From Geosiphon pyriformis (taxonomy: Eukaryota > Glomeromycota > Glomeromycetes > Archaeosporales > Geosiphonaceae): a DNA stretch of 64,000 nt. Below, piece after piece: positions 11,767 through 22,977 of this stretch (position 1 is its first letter; the number at the start of each line of letters is the position of its first letter). The stretch spans positions 1 through 64,000 of the forward strand of contig JAAOMT010000376.1 in assembly GCA_016748015.1 (NCBI GenBank). Reading direction: 5' to 3'. A program made the position numbers and the translations under genes. The notes beneath the pieces are model-generated. The model made no database searches, was not told the origin of the DNA, and saw only the letters and a list, made by a program, of their open reading frames with translations.

Positions 11767-12504
11767 CTAATAGGGTCCCGTTTTCGGTCCTTTACGCCAG
11801 CAGCAGCAACAACAACGATTCTTACCCCATTTCTGTCCCTTACCCCAATTCTGTCCCTTACCCCAATTCTGTCCTGTACCCCAATTCTGTCCCTCATCCC
11901 AATCCTGTCCCTCATCCCAATTTTCGTAAGCCCTTTTCTGGGCAAAATTCGATTCGTTACCCCAGCTATCCCTCCCATTGCTTTCATGATGTTTTTTTCC
12001 TTTATTAGGCCATCCATGAGGCCAGTCATGATGACAATCATCATCACAGTCATCACGCCAATCACAATCACAGTCATCACGCCAATCACAATCACAGTCA
12101 TCATGATAACAGTCATCATCACAATCATGATGAGGATGTTGTTTGGGCCATTGGGATTTATGATGGTGGCAGCAACAACTACAAAAATGATTAGGATTAG
12201 GATGGGGGTTAGGATGGGGATGGGGAGGAGGAGAAGGAGGACTGCAACGAGATGGCGGATAACATGAATTTCCACCCCACCAATTGCTAGTTGGAGGTGT
12301 CTGAGGTGGTCCAAAAGAATATCCCTGATTGGGATTCGAAGGTTGTTGAGGGTATCCTGAAGTATTTTGAACATCGCCATGATTACCAGTGAAATTAGAT
12401 TGCCCGAAATCCTGAGCCTTCACACCGGTTAAAATGTCCATGGCAAGCAAAGTAAAAATAAGAAGTGCCATAAAAAATGGCTTGAAGATGAATTGATCAA
12501 ACAT
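11767..12504 (-). CDS. Secreted His/Cys/Asp-rich repeat protein of unknown function
   Basis: Single-exon reading frame of 245 aa. The first about 30 residues form a clear signal peptide ending in VKA before QDFG. A Pro/Gly/Asn/Gln-rich region follows, then Pro-His and His-Pro-Asn repeats, a CSCCCHHH cluster, repeated DDCDCDWRDD units, an HHDWPHGWPN stretch, a six-residue repeat (GQNWGK type) and a C-terminal run of five Cys. I do not recognise a family. The density of His, Cys and Asp suggests metal binding, and the repeats suggest an extracellular matrix, wall or effector-like protein; both are inferences. The - strand frame is favoured over the overlapping frames because only it has a signal peptide and purposeful composition. 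An in-frame ATG lies a little downstream, but the first keeps a standard signal peptide. Confidence 0.65.
   Translation of the reverse strand: MFDQFIFKPFFMALLIFTLLAMDILTGVKAQDFGQSNFTGNHGDVQNTSGYPQQPSNPNQGYSFGPPQTPPTSNWWGGNSCYPPSRCSPPSPPPHPHPNPHPNPNHFCSCCCHHHKSQWPKQHPHHDCDDDCYHDDCDCDWRDDCDCDWRDDCDDDCHHDWPHGWPNKGKKHHESNGRDSWGNESNFAQKRAYENWDEGQDWDEGQNWGTGQNWGKGQNWGKGQKWGKNRCCCCCWRKGPKTGPY
11822..11912 (-). repeat. 18-base tandem repeat inside the His/Cys-rich gene
   Basis: Imperfect 18-base units (TACCCCAATTCTGTCCCT on the + strand) encode the six-residue WGKGQN-type repeat. Frame is kept between units, so copy number can change without breaking the gene. Confidence 0.75.
12040..12120 (-). repeat. 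Tandem units encoding DCDCDWRD repeats
   Basis: CATCACGCCAATCACAATCA-type units recur about every 24 bases and encode alternating Asp/Cys with Trp-Arg. They lie inside the secreted protein gene. Confidence 0.6.
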
Positions 12505-15091
12505 TTTCTTTATGAGATTAACTTAATAAATTTATTAAAGAGATGAAGAGTCAGAATATAAGAATGTAGGTGTAATTATTTCACGAAAAGATGAGTGAAA
12601 ATTTTTGAAATTCGAAGGTGAATATTTATATTAATTTCAGCTAATTTCGATTTCTTTTGTGTAAAGACTTTTCATAGAAAATATATTTTTTAATGCATGT
12701 ACCTTCATTTTCAATATAATCAATATAAAATTGAATGAAAATTCTCTTTTTTAAATTTTTGTATGAATCAGTTAACCTGAACAAAAATTATTTTTAAAAA
12801 ATAGGTAACTACTCCCCAAAAAAGAAAAGGAGAAATACTGTGCTACCATTAGCGTGAATCATTTTTTCCAAATTTCTTATTTTCACATTAAATCTATTGT
12901 CAATAAAATTATTTATTAAATTAGCTTTTCATTCACAATATGTTTCAAATTTATTGTATTACTTTGAAAAGATAATTTTATCGCAACGTAAAACCTGTGT
13001 CAAAAGGTTTTTACTTGCAATGACCTAACCAATAAAATCCTGATTTTTCAAATATTTTATGCATTCATAGTTATTTCTGGTTTTTTACAAAAATTAATAT
13101 TGATGGCTTAGGATCGTAAAAGGTCCCAATCTATAATCACCAACATAATTTTTCCTATTTAGCGTTTATTTTCTCAATAGATAATGATCATTGTATATTA
13201 GCTATAAATGTTAAATATAGAATCTCCATAGTCGCGCAATTATACTACTATGAAATTTGAATGCATCTATATCGACTTGAATTTCAAATTTTGATTGGTG
13301 AATATGGTTGATCCAATGCAAAAAACTAGTTCTGTGAATTATTACGTAAGAATATCTGACAAAAGGAAGTTTTGAAGTTTTTTTTTCAATGTCAAAGAAT
13401 AAATTTTGGTTTTTAAAAGGGCTAACGACTTCATTAAGTTAGCATTTTATGGACATATTTGTGAATATAAAGGTTTTCTTATTCATTTTCTAAAAAAAAT
13501 TTTTGAATCAATCAAACTAAAAGTCTCAATAACCACATATATAAGGAAGACATTTAAGAAAAATGATTCATTTTTGAAGAATGTTTTTTTTTTCATTGTC
13601 TAGCCATTTGGCCTATTAATCTTATGAATGAGAAAAAAAAAATTAATTCATCCTTTCGATCAAACAAACACTCTTCTTGTAAATATCTAATATCTCAACT
13701 TGCTCATAATTTGAATCAAAATTTTAAAGCAAATTTCATTTTTTTTCTTTTGCATTCAAGTTTCATTTTTTCAAATATATTAATCCAAGACAGAAAAAAG
13801 GGTAATCAAACTTTCATTTTAAAGTTTTTTTTCTTTTTCACATCAATACACTTTATTTATTGCGGTAATCGATAATTACCAATAATACCCTTCACCTGAT
13901 ATGGTTTATGAAATTATTATTTCTAAAAGCTTCAAGCAAAAGAAGAAACTAGGAAGAAATTGGAACGATATATACCTAAAACATGAAAGGCTAGGTTAAA
14001 AAAGTTATAAATAAAGAAAAAACAAGATGAATTGAGAAATATCTGAAAGTAACTTTTTCTTCATATTTAAAAAAATTTCATTTATTGAAATTGAAAGTTA
14101 TCACTTTTACAATAAAATATGCCAACTTGAGCATCACATTAGCAAGAAAAAATGAAACAATAATGGTTTAAAAAAAGTGCTGAATTAAATTAATATGCTA
14201 AAAACAATACTATTTTTTAATGAAGAAAAAAAACAAGTTGTTTAAATTTATTTATTAAGTTTAGAAAAAAATAGTTTATAATAAATTTATAATTTTTTTT
14301 TACTTTTAACTAGGATAAAAATTAAAAAGAAGTTTGATAACATTTTCTATCTTGTACAAAATTAGATAATGAAATTATCAAAAATAAAATTTCTACTCAA
14401 TACTTTTCACAATATAGTTAATTTGAATTTTGTTGACAATAAATATTATAATCAAAATTGTTAAAGCTATTATTATTATTATTATTATTATATAATATTT
14501 GTTTATTTTTAAAAATTTTAAATAAATTTCAAAAAAATGGTTATATTTGATTTCATATAAATATAATCAAAAAATTAAACTAAAAAAATTTTAAAATTTA
14601 ATTTTTTATTATTAAAATCATGTACTTTAATATTTTGATAAATTATATTCAAAATAAAAAATGTATATAAATTTGTAATTATAAAAATAAATCTTTTTAA
14701 ATGGTTTTATTTTTTTCAAATACAAATATTTAATTAAAAAATCCATTTAAAAAAGTTTTTATTGTTCATTCATTCTTTGAAAAAATATCTTTGCTAAATT
14801 AATGAATCACCAGGTTTTCTTTTAAAATAAAATTTTGTTAGAAATTATAAGCGTTATCATATTGATGTGATCTGTATATACATTAGAGAAATTTAATAAT
14901 TAGAATATTTTATTCATTCATCACCTAACCTTTGTTGAAAACATGTTACAATATTTAGCAATTCTAGCTTATTATAAAAATTAAATCTTTGAAAACGAGC
15001 GGAATACAAAACTTTTGTTACAGGAATGCATTATGAAAATGAAATATTGATAAATTTACAATTATACTTCACAGGAGTCTAGAGATGCCTT
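12505..15091. other. Intergenic sequence
   Basis: Contains the presumed promoter of the His/Cys-rich gene (to about 12.7 kb) and AT-rich DNA with an ATT microsatellite near 14468-14490. Short frames near 13.4-13.9 kb are Lys/Phe-rich and look like chance reading of A/T-rich sequence. Confidence 0.45.
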
Positions 15092-16509
15092 TTACTTTTT
15101 CATGCAAGAGAATTTCGAAACGAGTTTTCCCATTTTAAAAAAGCTTCCTTTCTTTGAAGTGTTTGAATTTTTTTCGTTGTTCGTATCATCTTTTTGAAAC
15201 CATTCATAAGAAGTTTGAGTTTTTATTTAAATTATAATTTCAAAATAAAAAATGGGTAAAATCCTTACTTGAGATACTTGGATTATTGTCTTCGGGTGAA
15301 TCTGGTTCTATTCAACGTTTAAATAAAATTCAGAGAGGGTTTCTATATAAGCTCTTGGATCAGGAGACAAGATCAGAAGGAAGATAGTAAACATACCATC
15401 AGATATATCCAGCCTTCGGATTGTCGACACTTTGTGAAAGTTATTTGTAAGATCTTGTAATATTTTCAAGGTCAGTCGGATGACAAAGAATAATGTTATC
15501 CAAAGTAAAAGACAGATTAAAAAGCACTTATAAATTCAATAATATACCTTTTTTTTCATTCTTTTTTGGATTTGGTGCCCAAAATTCGGGTCGCCAAATT
15601 TTTGATGATGATTTTCCATTTGGCGTCGAATTACTTCCTAGTTGATGAAAGTTGTGTGTGTCAAGAAATTTGAAAGAATTGAAGGTTTAAATTGATACAT
15701 TTTTTGAGCAATGAACTGTCTTATTTACCGTTCTGACCCATTAAATCTTGCTCTGCTTGTTTATTTATTGAATCTATCGCCCACGAATTGAAACAGGCTT
15801 CAGAAAGCTTTCAAGATATTCAAGATAATATTATAGTTCGTGAATTATTGACTTACTTGCATAAATATCGACAATAGTGTCTGCCTGATCAGTGTCCGTT
15901 TCAATGAAGAAGATAACTTTCGGAAGGAAGTAAGGAAGACTTTATATTTAAAAAAGGTTTTGATAATTTCACTAATTTGATTATTTCAAAAAAGTTTTAC
16001 CAGGTGACGTCGCCGAGTCATTGTTCGAGTCTTGAGAACTAAGTGTATTGTCTATTGAGATGTTCGTTGAAAATAAAAGTAAAAAAAGTTTTGAGTCATC
16101 AATCACAAAAAAATATTACCAAAAACATCGATTCTTTCCTTTACTATCGCTACATTTGCTTGAACTTAAAAATAAATATATAGATACCTCTAGATAAGGA
16201 CATAATAGAATTTTGAAATGTTAAGGACAAGGAATTATAAGAATTCTCACAAATATCCACTCTTTAATAGTTTGATGTTCTCTTTTCTGACGTACCATTC
16301 TCGCCACAGACTTTTATATATTCTTGACAACACCTCCTAAGACCTGAAACATCATTGTTGGGAACACTTTAAAACTAGCTTTATCCGTTTAGCAATGATG
16401 TCAGAAGTTAAAATGTATGGAACACGAATCGAATAAACTATTGAAACCAACTGCAGGATGAGGGCATGAGTTCAAGAGATCGAGTTTGGGAGTAGTTAGA
16501 CAAAAGCAT
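15092..16509 (-). CDS. Eleven-exon gene of unknown function (239 aa model)
   Basis: On the - strand, eleven short exons join with canonical GT-AG introns and consistent phase: 16509-16452, 16343-16296, 16259-16188, 16164-16120, 16051-16001, 15939-15857, 15807-15729, 15637-15548, 15453-15397, 15307-15269 and 15189-15092. They total 720 bases with one terminal stop. The protein has a Cys-containing N-terminal part (RRCCQEYIKVCGEN), a helical middle (QANVAIVKERIDVFD), a Ser/Asn/Asp-rich linker, a WRPEFWAPNPKKNEKK segment, an acidic EPDSPEDNN stretch and a basic amphipathic end (FFKMGKLVSKFSCMKK). I do not recognise a family. Exon 6 also has a second open frame (IETDTDQADTIVDIYA) that a different acceptor for exon 7 could use, but it does not match the phase of exon 5. 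The start is provisional: an open frame continues upstream of the chosen ATG. Confidence 0.55.
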
Positions 16510-18269
16510 GAATGATGCTACATTTGTACTAGACCTGATTAGGAAATAAAAGTTTTGGCGTACATACCTATTTGAGTTTTCCAAGCATGAGTTTGTATTT
16601 ACACACACCAAAAAAAAAATAGCATTTAATAAAAATTTTTGGGTTGATTATAAAGAAAACGTGATAATCAGGAACCTTGCAAAACTGATTTTTAATGACC
16701 TCTTCATTCCTATGATTGATACAAGATAGCATCAGAAATTTTGGAAAACAATTAAACCCTTAATTTACACTTTTACAATTATAAGCAATAAACAAATCCA
16801 CAAATAAAGAAGTTCTTTTCTAGTTTTTTATATTGGGCAAGAAATTGCTAGTGAAGAATTTCCCGAATTTCCATGAAACGTAAAAATGAAAATTTGTATT
16901 ACAATTAATGGAGGATTTTTAAAGTGAAAGAAAATAAAGTGTAATTGAGTGTTTCTCAATTCCGAAATTTTTTCAGTGATTGAATATAAAAATAAAAATT
17001 TTTGATCTAAATTAAATTTAATTTTAATTGTGAAACAGCGCGTTCTCATATAATCAAGACTGAAAAAGATCCCAAAAAATTAGGAGATCTTTATAATAAA
17101 AATCCCAAAATAGGTTTTTTTTATTGGCTGGAAGAAGAAATGAATCAATAATTTTTTTGTGACTGTGGCTAATACAATTAATCATATTGATAATCATTAT
17201 CAATAGAAAAATTGTTTATATGATTAACTGTGTGTTTTAAGAATTCTTAAAATTGCTATTACTGAAATAAAATAAATCAATTTATAGTTAAATATAAAAA
17301 AATTAATCTTAATAAATTTAAATTCAAACCAAAAAACTTTAGATTTTTTGAATTTGAGTAAAAATATTGTGCAATTAGTTATACATTTATTTAAGTTTAA
17401 TCATTTAGGTTTTCCAAAAAATCAAAAACTCAAGACTTTTGAATTAAAAAAAATATTATATTTGATTTTAGTATAATTATTATTTAAAATGATTGTCAAT
17501 TAAAAAAAAATAAAGCTAAAAATTAATTCCCCAAAATTTTTAAATAAAATTATGAAAAAATATGTTAAATCATTTAATTATATGTTTCATTCAATAAATA
17601 TTGCATTGAAATTTAAAATGTTTAATACCTTTACTTATCAAAAATCTTTGACATATGAATGAATTTTTCAAAAAAAAATTAAAAATTATTTAAAAATTCT
17701 TTTTATTATCAAATAAAATGAAAAATATCAAAACTTTTTTTTGGAATTTATTTCTTGTTTGATATTAAAAAGAATTTTAGTAACCTTTGAATTGAATCTG
17801 AAAAAAATTGACAAAATTTAAATATAGAACCGCTCTTAAAGAAAGAGAAAGAATTTTGTTTATTCTTATTTGCAATTTAAATAATTAAATAAATAATTTA
17901 TTTCTCTGAACTTTTTTTTTAACAGCTTTCTTTTTCTGAATATATTTAATAAAGAACTTTAAATCTCTAATCATATTTTCATAAAAACCAAGAAAAAAAT
18001 TAAAATTCATATTAATTTCTAAATATTAATGTTTATGAAAATAGTAAAAAGATATATTTACTCCAAAATGCATTTCTTATTTGAGTTAGAAAATTAATCT
18101 GTAAATAAAAGCAACCCATGGAAATGATTCATGAATTGTTTTTTGGAAATTAGCATAAGTTAATTAAAAATGGTAAGAGATATTTATATTTTCAAACTTT
18201 GAAACCAGAATTGCTTAAAACCCAATTTCCCAGTCTTACTTACAAAACGGCTTTCTTTTTCAGCTATTG
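16510..18269. other. AT-rich intergenic sequence
   Basis: No gene recognised. It may hold the 5' end or promoter of the 11-exon gene close to 16.5-16.7 kb. Confidence 0.4.
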
Positions 18270-19385
18270 TGTTAGGGATGCACGCGTCCATTCCTATTCA
18301 AGGTAAAAGTTTATTGACAAGAATTTGCATCTAATATCGAGATGGATTATAACTCGATACCCTTAGTTCAGCTTGCCTCTCATCAATAGAATTATTAAAA
18401 TAACTTCCATTTGATCCGATCAACCAACAATGTGGCTGAAGTTCGAGAAAACAGCTAAAATCAGCATCCGTCCATAAACATTAATCAACACTGTAGCATC
18501 TTTTTCTTCGACAAGAATGGTCTAATTAAAAAATAAAGTTTCCTTAATGGAATTCTTTGCTCAGAGAGATCGAGCTCCTAATAAACGTTCAATTAGAAAA
18601 CCATCAAGCATTCTCCCATTTATTTGATTTTCGACTTATTCATATGAAGATTTCTCCTCTTATAATCTATCCTCTTGGCACTTTGGAATCAGACCCAGTG
18701 TTAGATATACATTTTGCTTGATGAACGAAAATTTTAAACTGACTGAAAATTTAAGGCAGCAGAAAATATATTAATTAGAACTTTTTGTACTATTAATATA
18801 TGAGTAAAATGAAGGCTAGGCTTTTCCTCTTCTAATCGTAGCAGTTCTTTGAAGCGAGGTTCCTTTATCTTTATTTCATTTATTACAGTCAATAGTTTTG
18901 AGTAGAAGGCTAAGGATTCTTTTAATATCTGTTTCGCATCCCATAAAACCACATAACGAAAGGTATCATATTCACTAATGACACGATCTGTAGCTGTCTC
19001 TCTAGTATTTTGCTAGTCATTTTATCATAATATCAAGTCGCGTTTCTGCAACTTTCCTGTATACTAACAAATATAATTATTTTCGTCCTCTGACTAATCT
19101 TGCATAACTGCTCTAGTAAAAAATTCTAAAGATAACTCCATCTCAGTTTTAACTTTCAAGCCTATTTCTAAATATTGCATGATAAATTTGCCTATTTCGG
19201 GCAAAAGAAAATAATTGATTGCAACGAAACTTTCAAAGACACTTGAAGCTGTTAAGTTTTTAACCTAAATTGAGCCAGTATACAAAAATTCTAAGATTAA
19301 TTTCAAGGCCAAAGTAGACACATTCTGAAAATTAAAATCTTTTCACGACTCTTTCAGACCCTCAATCAAATAAAGACTGATATTT
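18270..19385 (-). pseudogene. Decayed copy of the BTB-BACK-SPRY gene
   Basis: Read on the - strand, blocks match the intact gene at 25778-27193 in order. About 19.38-19.26 kb matches the BTB end, the BACK region follows, and 18.95-18.75 kb keeps a long open part (WDAKQILKESLAFYSKLL, KELLRLEEE). After that come the segment before SPRY (RLLGARSL, near 18.55-18.60 kb) and SPRY fragments around 18.42-18.28 kb. There are many stops and frameshifts and an internal deletion in the SPRY part. No full-length product is possible. Confidence 0.85.
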
Positions 19386-22015
19386 TGATGAAAAATTAAT
19401 TAAAAAAAATAAGCAGCTTAATACTTATATGTCATGGAGTTGAGTTGATTTGGGATTCTATTCCAACTTGAGTTAGTTTTAATATTTAATGCGTTTTTTG
19501 TTACATAATATGACCTCAACATCTTATAAAGCATGAATGACTTACTCAAGTAACATTTTTTGAGCTTCTTGCAAAATAATTATTAGCCAGAAATGAAAAA
19601 AATAGAATAACACCGTACTTTTTAAAGATTATATAAACAAAAACATTGATATGTTAGAAAACAATTAAAAGTAAATATGCTTAATGCACTAGATGTACTA
19701 TGTGACAATTATTGGCTCAACCAGTAGCTGCAAAAAGCTTTATGCGTTATTTACAAGAAAACTTAGTTGATATGTATAATTGGACAGATAATTCTTAAAC
19801 TATTTAGTATATTTTGATATTTTAATTATTTGGCAAATTAATAACAAAAAAGTTTAAGCAAATGTAAGTAAAGTTTTATTATGAATAAATGTTTAAATAA
19901 TTTCTAAGTTTAAAAATTAATGGAGCAAGCTAATAATATACTTTAAAACAAGGTTTTAAAATAAATAAAAGATAAAAAATTAATAATTAATTATATGGAC
20001 TTTATTTGAATGACATGTAAAATCATAATTTTTTATATTCTTTTGTTTGTTTTTTCTTTTTTTCAGATTTGGTAATTGGTTTTTCACAAATATAATTATT
20101 AATAAAATAATAACAGCAATTGTAAGATGATTAATAACCAAATAACTTATAAAACTGACAACAACAACAACAACAAAAGTTTTTATTAAAATAATCAACA
20201 ACAGTAACAATAACAAAATAACCAGCAGCAACAACAAAAAATAAACAAATAGCATTAACAAATAAATTAGCAACGACAATATTAAATTTTATAAAACAAC
20301 GTACAAAAATTGGCAATTTTTGAAAAAATATAAATATTCTATTTTAATAACTTTTATATTTCTTACTGAAATAATAAGAAATGTTTTTTTTTTTTATATC
20401 ATTTCTTATTAATATTTTTTAATAATATAATAATAACAACCAGAAAAATACACTTTATAGCATAATTAATTCATTTACCGATGCTATAAATATGTTAAAT
20501 TATTTGTAATTAATATAAAAAAATATCTCATAAACGTGAGAATTTTGAAAATTTTAAATTTAATTGTTTAAATATTAATAAAGCTTTTATAAACAAAATA
20601 ATTAGAATAATTAATAAAAATTGGATAAATTGAATACAAATCAAATATATTAAGCCATTTTTATTATGTAAGAAAATTAATGTTTATTATTTGTGTAAAA
20701 AATTTTTATTGTAATTGTGAAAGTTTAGAATATTAAATAGTGCACAATGTTAAAAATAATGAACGAATTATAGCAAATAAATATTATTAAAATTTTTAGA
20801 TAACAAAAAATCCAATTTATAAATTTTAATTGGTTGATAAAAAAACATTTTTATTAGGTAATCTTATAAATAATATAATTGGTTGTATTGATTCAAGGAT
20901 AAATTAAGATTAAATAAAAATTTTAACCTAATTTAACATAAAATTATTTAATGATAGAAACTTTAAATATGAAAAAATTATTTAGTTTTTATTTTAAACT
21001 TTATATGACAAATAAATTTTATTGTTACCTTTATGCCAACTATTTTATTAATTTTTTGCATGAATATATAAAACTATATTGTTTAAATTCTTTATTTATC
21101 TATTTACTTACTTTTAATAATAAAGCCATATAAATAACTATCAATCAAAATTTGAATCTATTTTTAAATATTGTTTTCATATAAAATTGAGCTTTACTAA
21201 TAATAATTAAATATTTTATAATAGTTTTGTGTTTAATGTGAAAATTTTTATAAAAATTAAAAATTTAATATCGTAAAGAATAAAACATAAATATTTATAT
21301 GTTATAATATTATTACAAATTAAAACTGTTACAAAGTGAAAATTTATTAAAATGATAATAAAATTTTGATATTTTATTTATATAATTATTGATAAAATAT
21401 AATTAATAAATATTAATAATGCATAAAAAAATTATAATCAATAATATAAAAATAATAAACTTAAAAATAATGTTATAATAAAACAATAAAAAAATTATAT
21501 AATAATTATAGAAAAAAACAAACAAACAAATTATTTAAATTATTTAATTAAAAATATTTAAAATGTTTAAATAATTTATAAATATATTTTATTTAAAAAT
21601 CTTAAAATTCAATTTATTTTAATTTTTAATTACAAAAACAGTTTTTATTGATTTTCAAGTTAATTTATTTATTAAATACCAAAAAATAAATTATAAAATA
21701 AGTAAGTTTCTAATTAATAAATAACCTATTTTTCATAACTTTGAAAACTTTTGTTTTTGTATTAATTAACTAATTTAGCAATTGAATTGACAATTAAATT
21801 AATAATCAAATTAATTTAAAATTTTAAAATTAGAATTATATTAAATAATATAATAAAATTAATAGTTAGTTAATAAGCTACAATTAATTATTAAATAAAA
21901 AATTAACAATGAAAATCAAACTTTCCCCTTCTGAAAATCGAGAGCTTTTTTTAAACAATGTCAATCATACAATATATATAATTTGAAAAATTCTTATTTA
22001 GAAAAATTTTTGAGT
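19386..22015. other. AT-rich intergenic sequence with CAA-rich patch
   Basis: Low-complexity DNA. A CAA/ACA-rich stretch at about 20155-20265 gives long chance frames of Val/Leu/Cys on the - strand. No gene is supported. Confidence 0.5.
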
Positions 22016-22103
22016 AGCCCCCGCCTGGAATTGAACCAGGTCCTTCAGGAATGATGGTGAAAGCCGCATAAATTCTGATATGCAACGACTACACCACAGG
22101 GGC
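22016..22103 (-). tRNA. tRNA-like gene, 88 nt, isotype unresolved
   Basis: Read on the - strand, GCCCCTG and CGGGGGC form a 7-bp acceptor stem, GTGT/GCAT a D stem with a 7-nt loop, and CCTGG-TTCAATT-CCAGG a perfect T arm. The sequences GGTGTAGTCG and GGTTCAATTCC fit internal A and B boxes. A T5 run follows at 22001-22010 as a Pol III stop. The anticodon arm is odd: TCAGA/CCTGA encloses 24 nt, which would be a 7-nt loop plus an intron of about 17 nt. That placement reads UUA as anticodon. The insert also contains CTTTCAC, the typical loop of tRNA-Glu(UUC). It may be an intron-bearing tRNA, a rearranged tRNA-Glu or a pseudo-tRNA. Confidence 0.6.
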
Positions 22104-22217
22104 TCGAAATTTATACAATTCTACTAAATCAAATTTAATATATTCGAAATAATACCCAAGAGAATTGAGCATAATCTTAAAGCTGCACTAAGGAATAAGT
22201 CTATTCCTTAGCGCAGC

Positions 22218-22436
22218 TTATGCCTCAATGAGTCTACATTTAGTCTTTGCTATAACAAGAGTTCCTACTTTTCATCTTCGTCAAATTATTAAGCTCAATT
22301 AATTTTGGTATTGTTACCTTCGTCGAACGAATATTCCTTTCCTGGATGACTTTTAGTCATATCAGGCACCATTATAGTTTCATAGTTTGCTCCTAGAACT
22401 TGTAAACCTCTTAAGTTCAACAGGAGAGGTTTAGAT
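22218..22436 (-). other. Two possible coding exons of an unrecognised gene or remnant
   Basis: On the - strand, 22436-22318 is open (LRGLQVLGANYETIMVPDMT) and ends at a GTAACA donor. An AG acceptor then leads to 22249-22218, which reads AKTKCRLIEA and stops; the phases agree. Candidate upstream exons between 22.5 and 22.83 kb do not join cleanly. This could be the 3' end of a real gene or a decayed one. Confidence 0.3.
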
Positions 22437-22977
22437 CTTGAATTATAAATAAAATATCTTATTCTTTAATATATATGAAATTTAAAATACTAGAACTTCT
22501 TGAGCTCAAAATTTCAAAATCTAAAAATCGAGAATTAGTAAATTCTAAAATGCATAAATTTTACCCAGAAGACTCTTTTAAGATTCGAAGAAATTGATGA
22601 TTTCACCTTAAGGGTCTAACTGCGTGATTATCTTTATGAAAGCTCCACATTCTTTAGCTATCTGTGATTAGAACAAGGCCACCTATCAAAATTTAATTTT
22701 GCCGAATACGAGTTTTTACTTGCAAAATTTTTCTCAATTATAATATATCTGGCTCTCGTCAGGTGATCATCCTGGATTATCAGACTTTAAGACAGGATAA
22801 TATTTTTCCCCGACCATCATCAATTAATCATTTCAAAAATTGTGAAACTGTCGTGGCTATCTATGACTGGTAAAATGAACTGTATACATTAAATTGCGTA
22901 ACGTTATATTCAATGTTCTAATTTTATTTTTGAACAACCTTCGGTTTCAATTTTTATTTCCAAATCTAAAAATCAAC

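Noticed and set aside
11986-12267. Ile/Thr-rich frame on the + strand opposite the His/Cys-rich gene, and an overlapping - strand frame at 11763-12380
   Set aside because: Both are by-products of the repeat units; neither has a signal peptide or sensible composition.
13406-13875. Two Lys/Phe-rich frames on the + strand
   Set aside because: Composition expected from random AT-rich DNA; no homology or splice sites supporting a gene.
19980-20316. Hydrophobic Val/Leu/Cys-rich frames on the - strand
   Set aside because: They arise from a CAA/ACA repeat; no start context, domain or splice structure.
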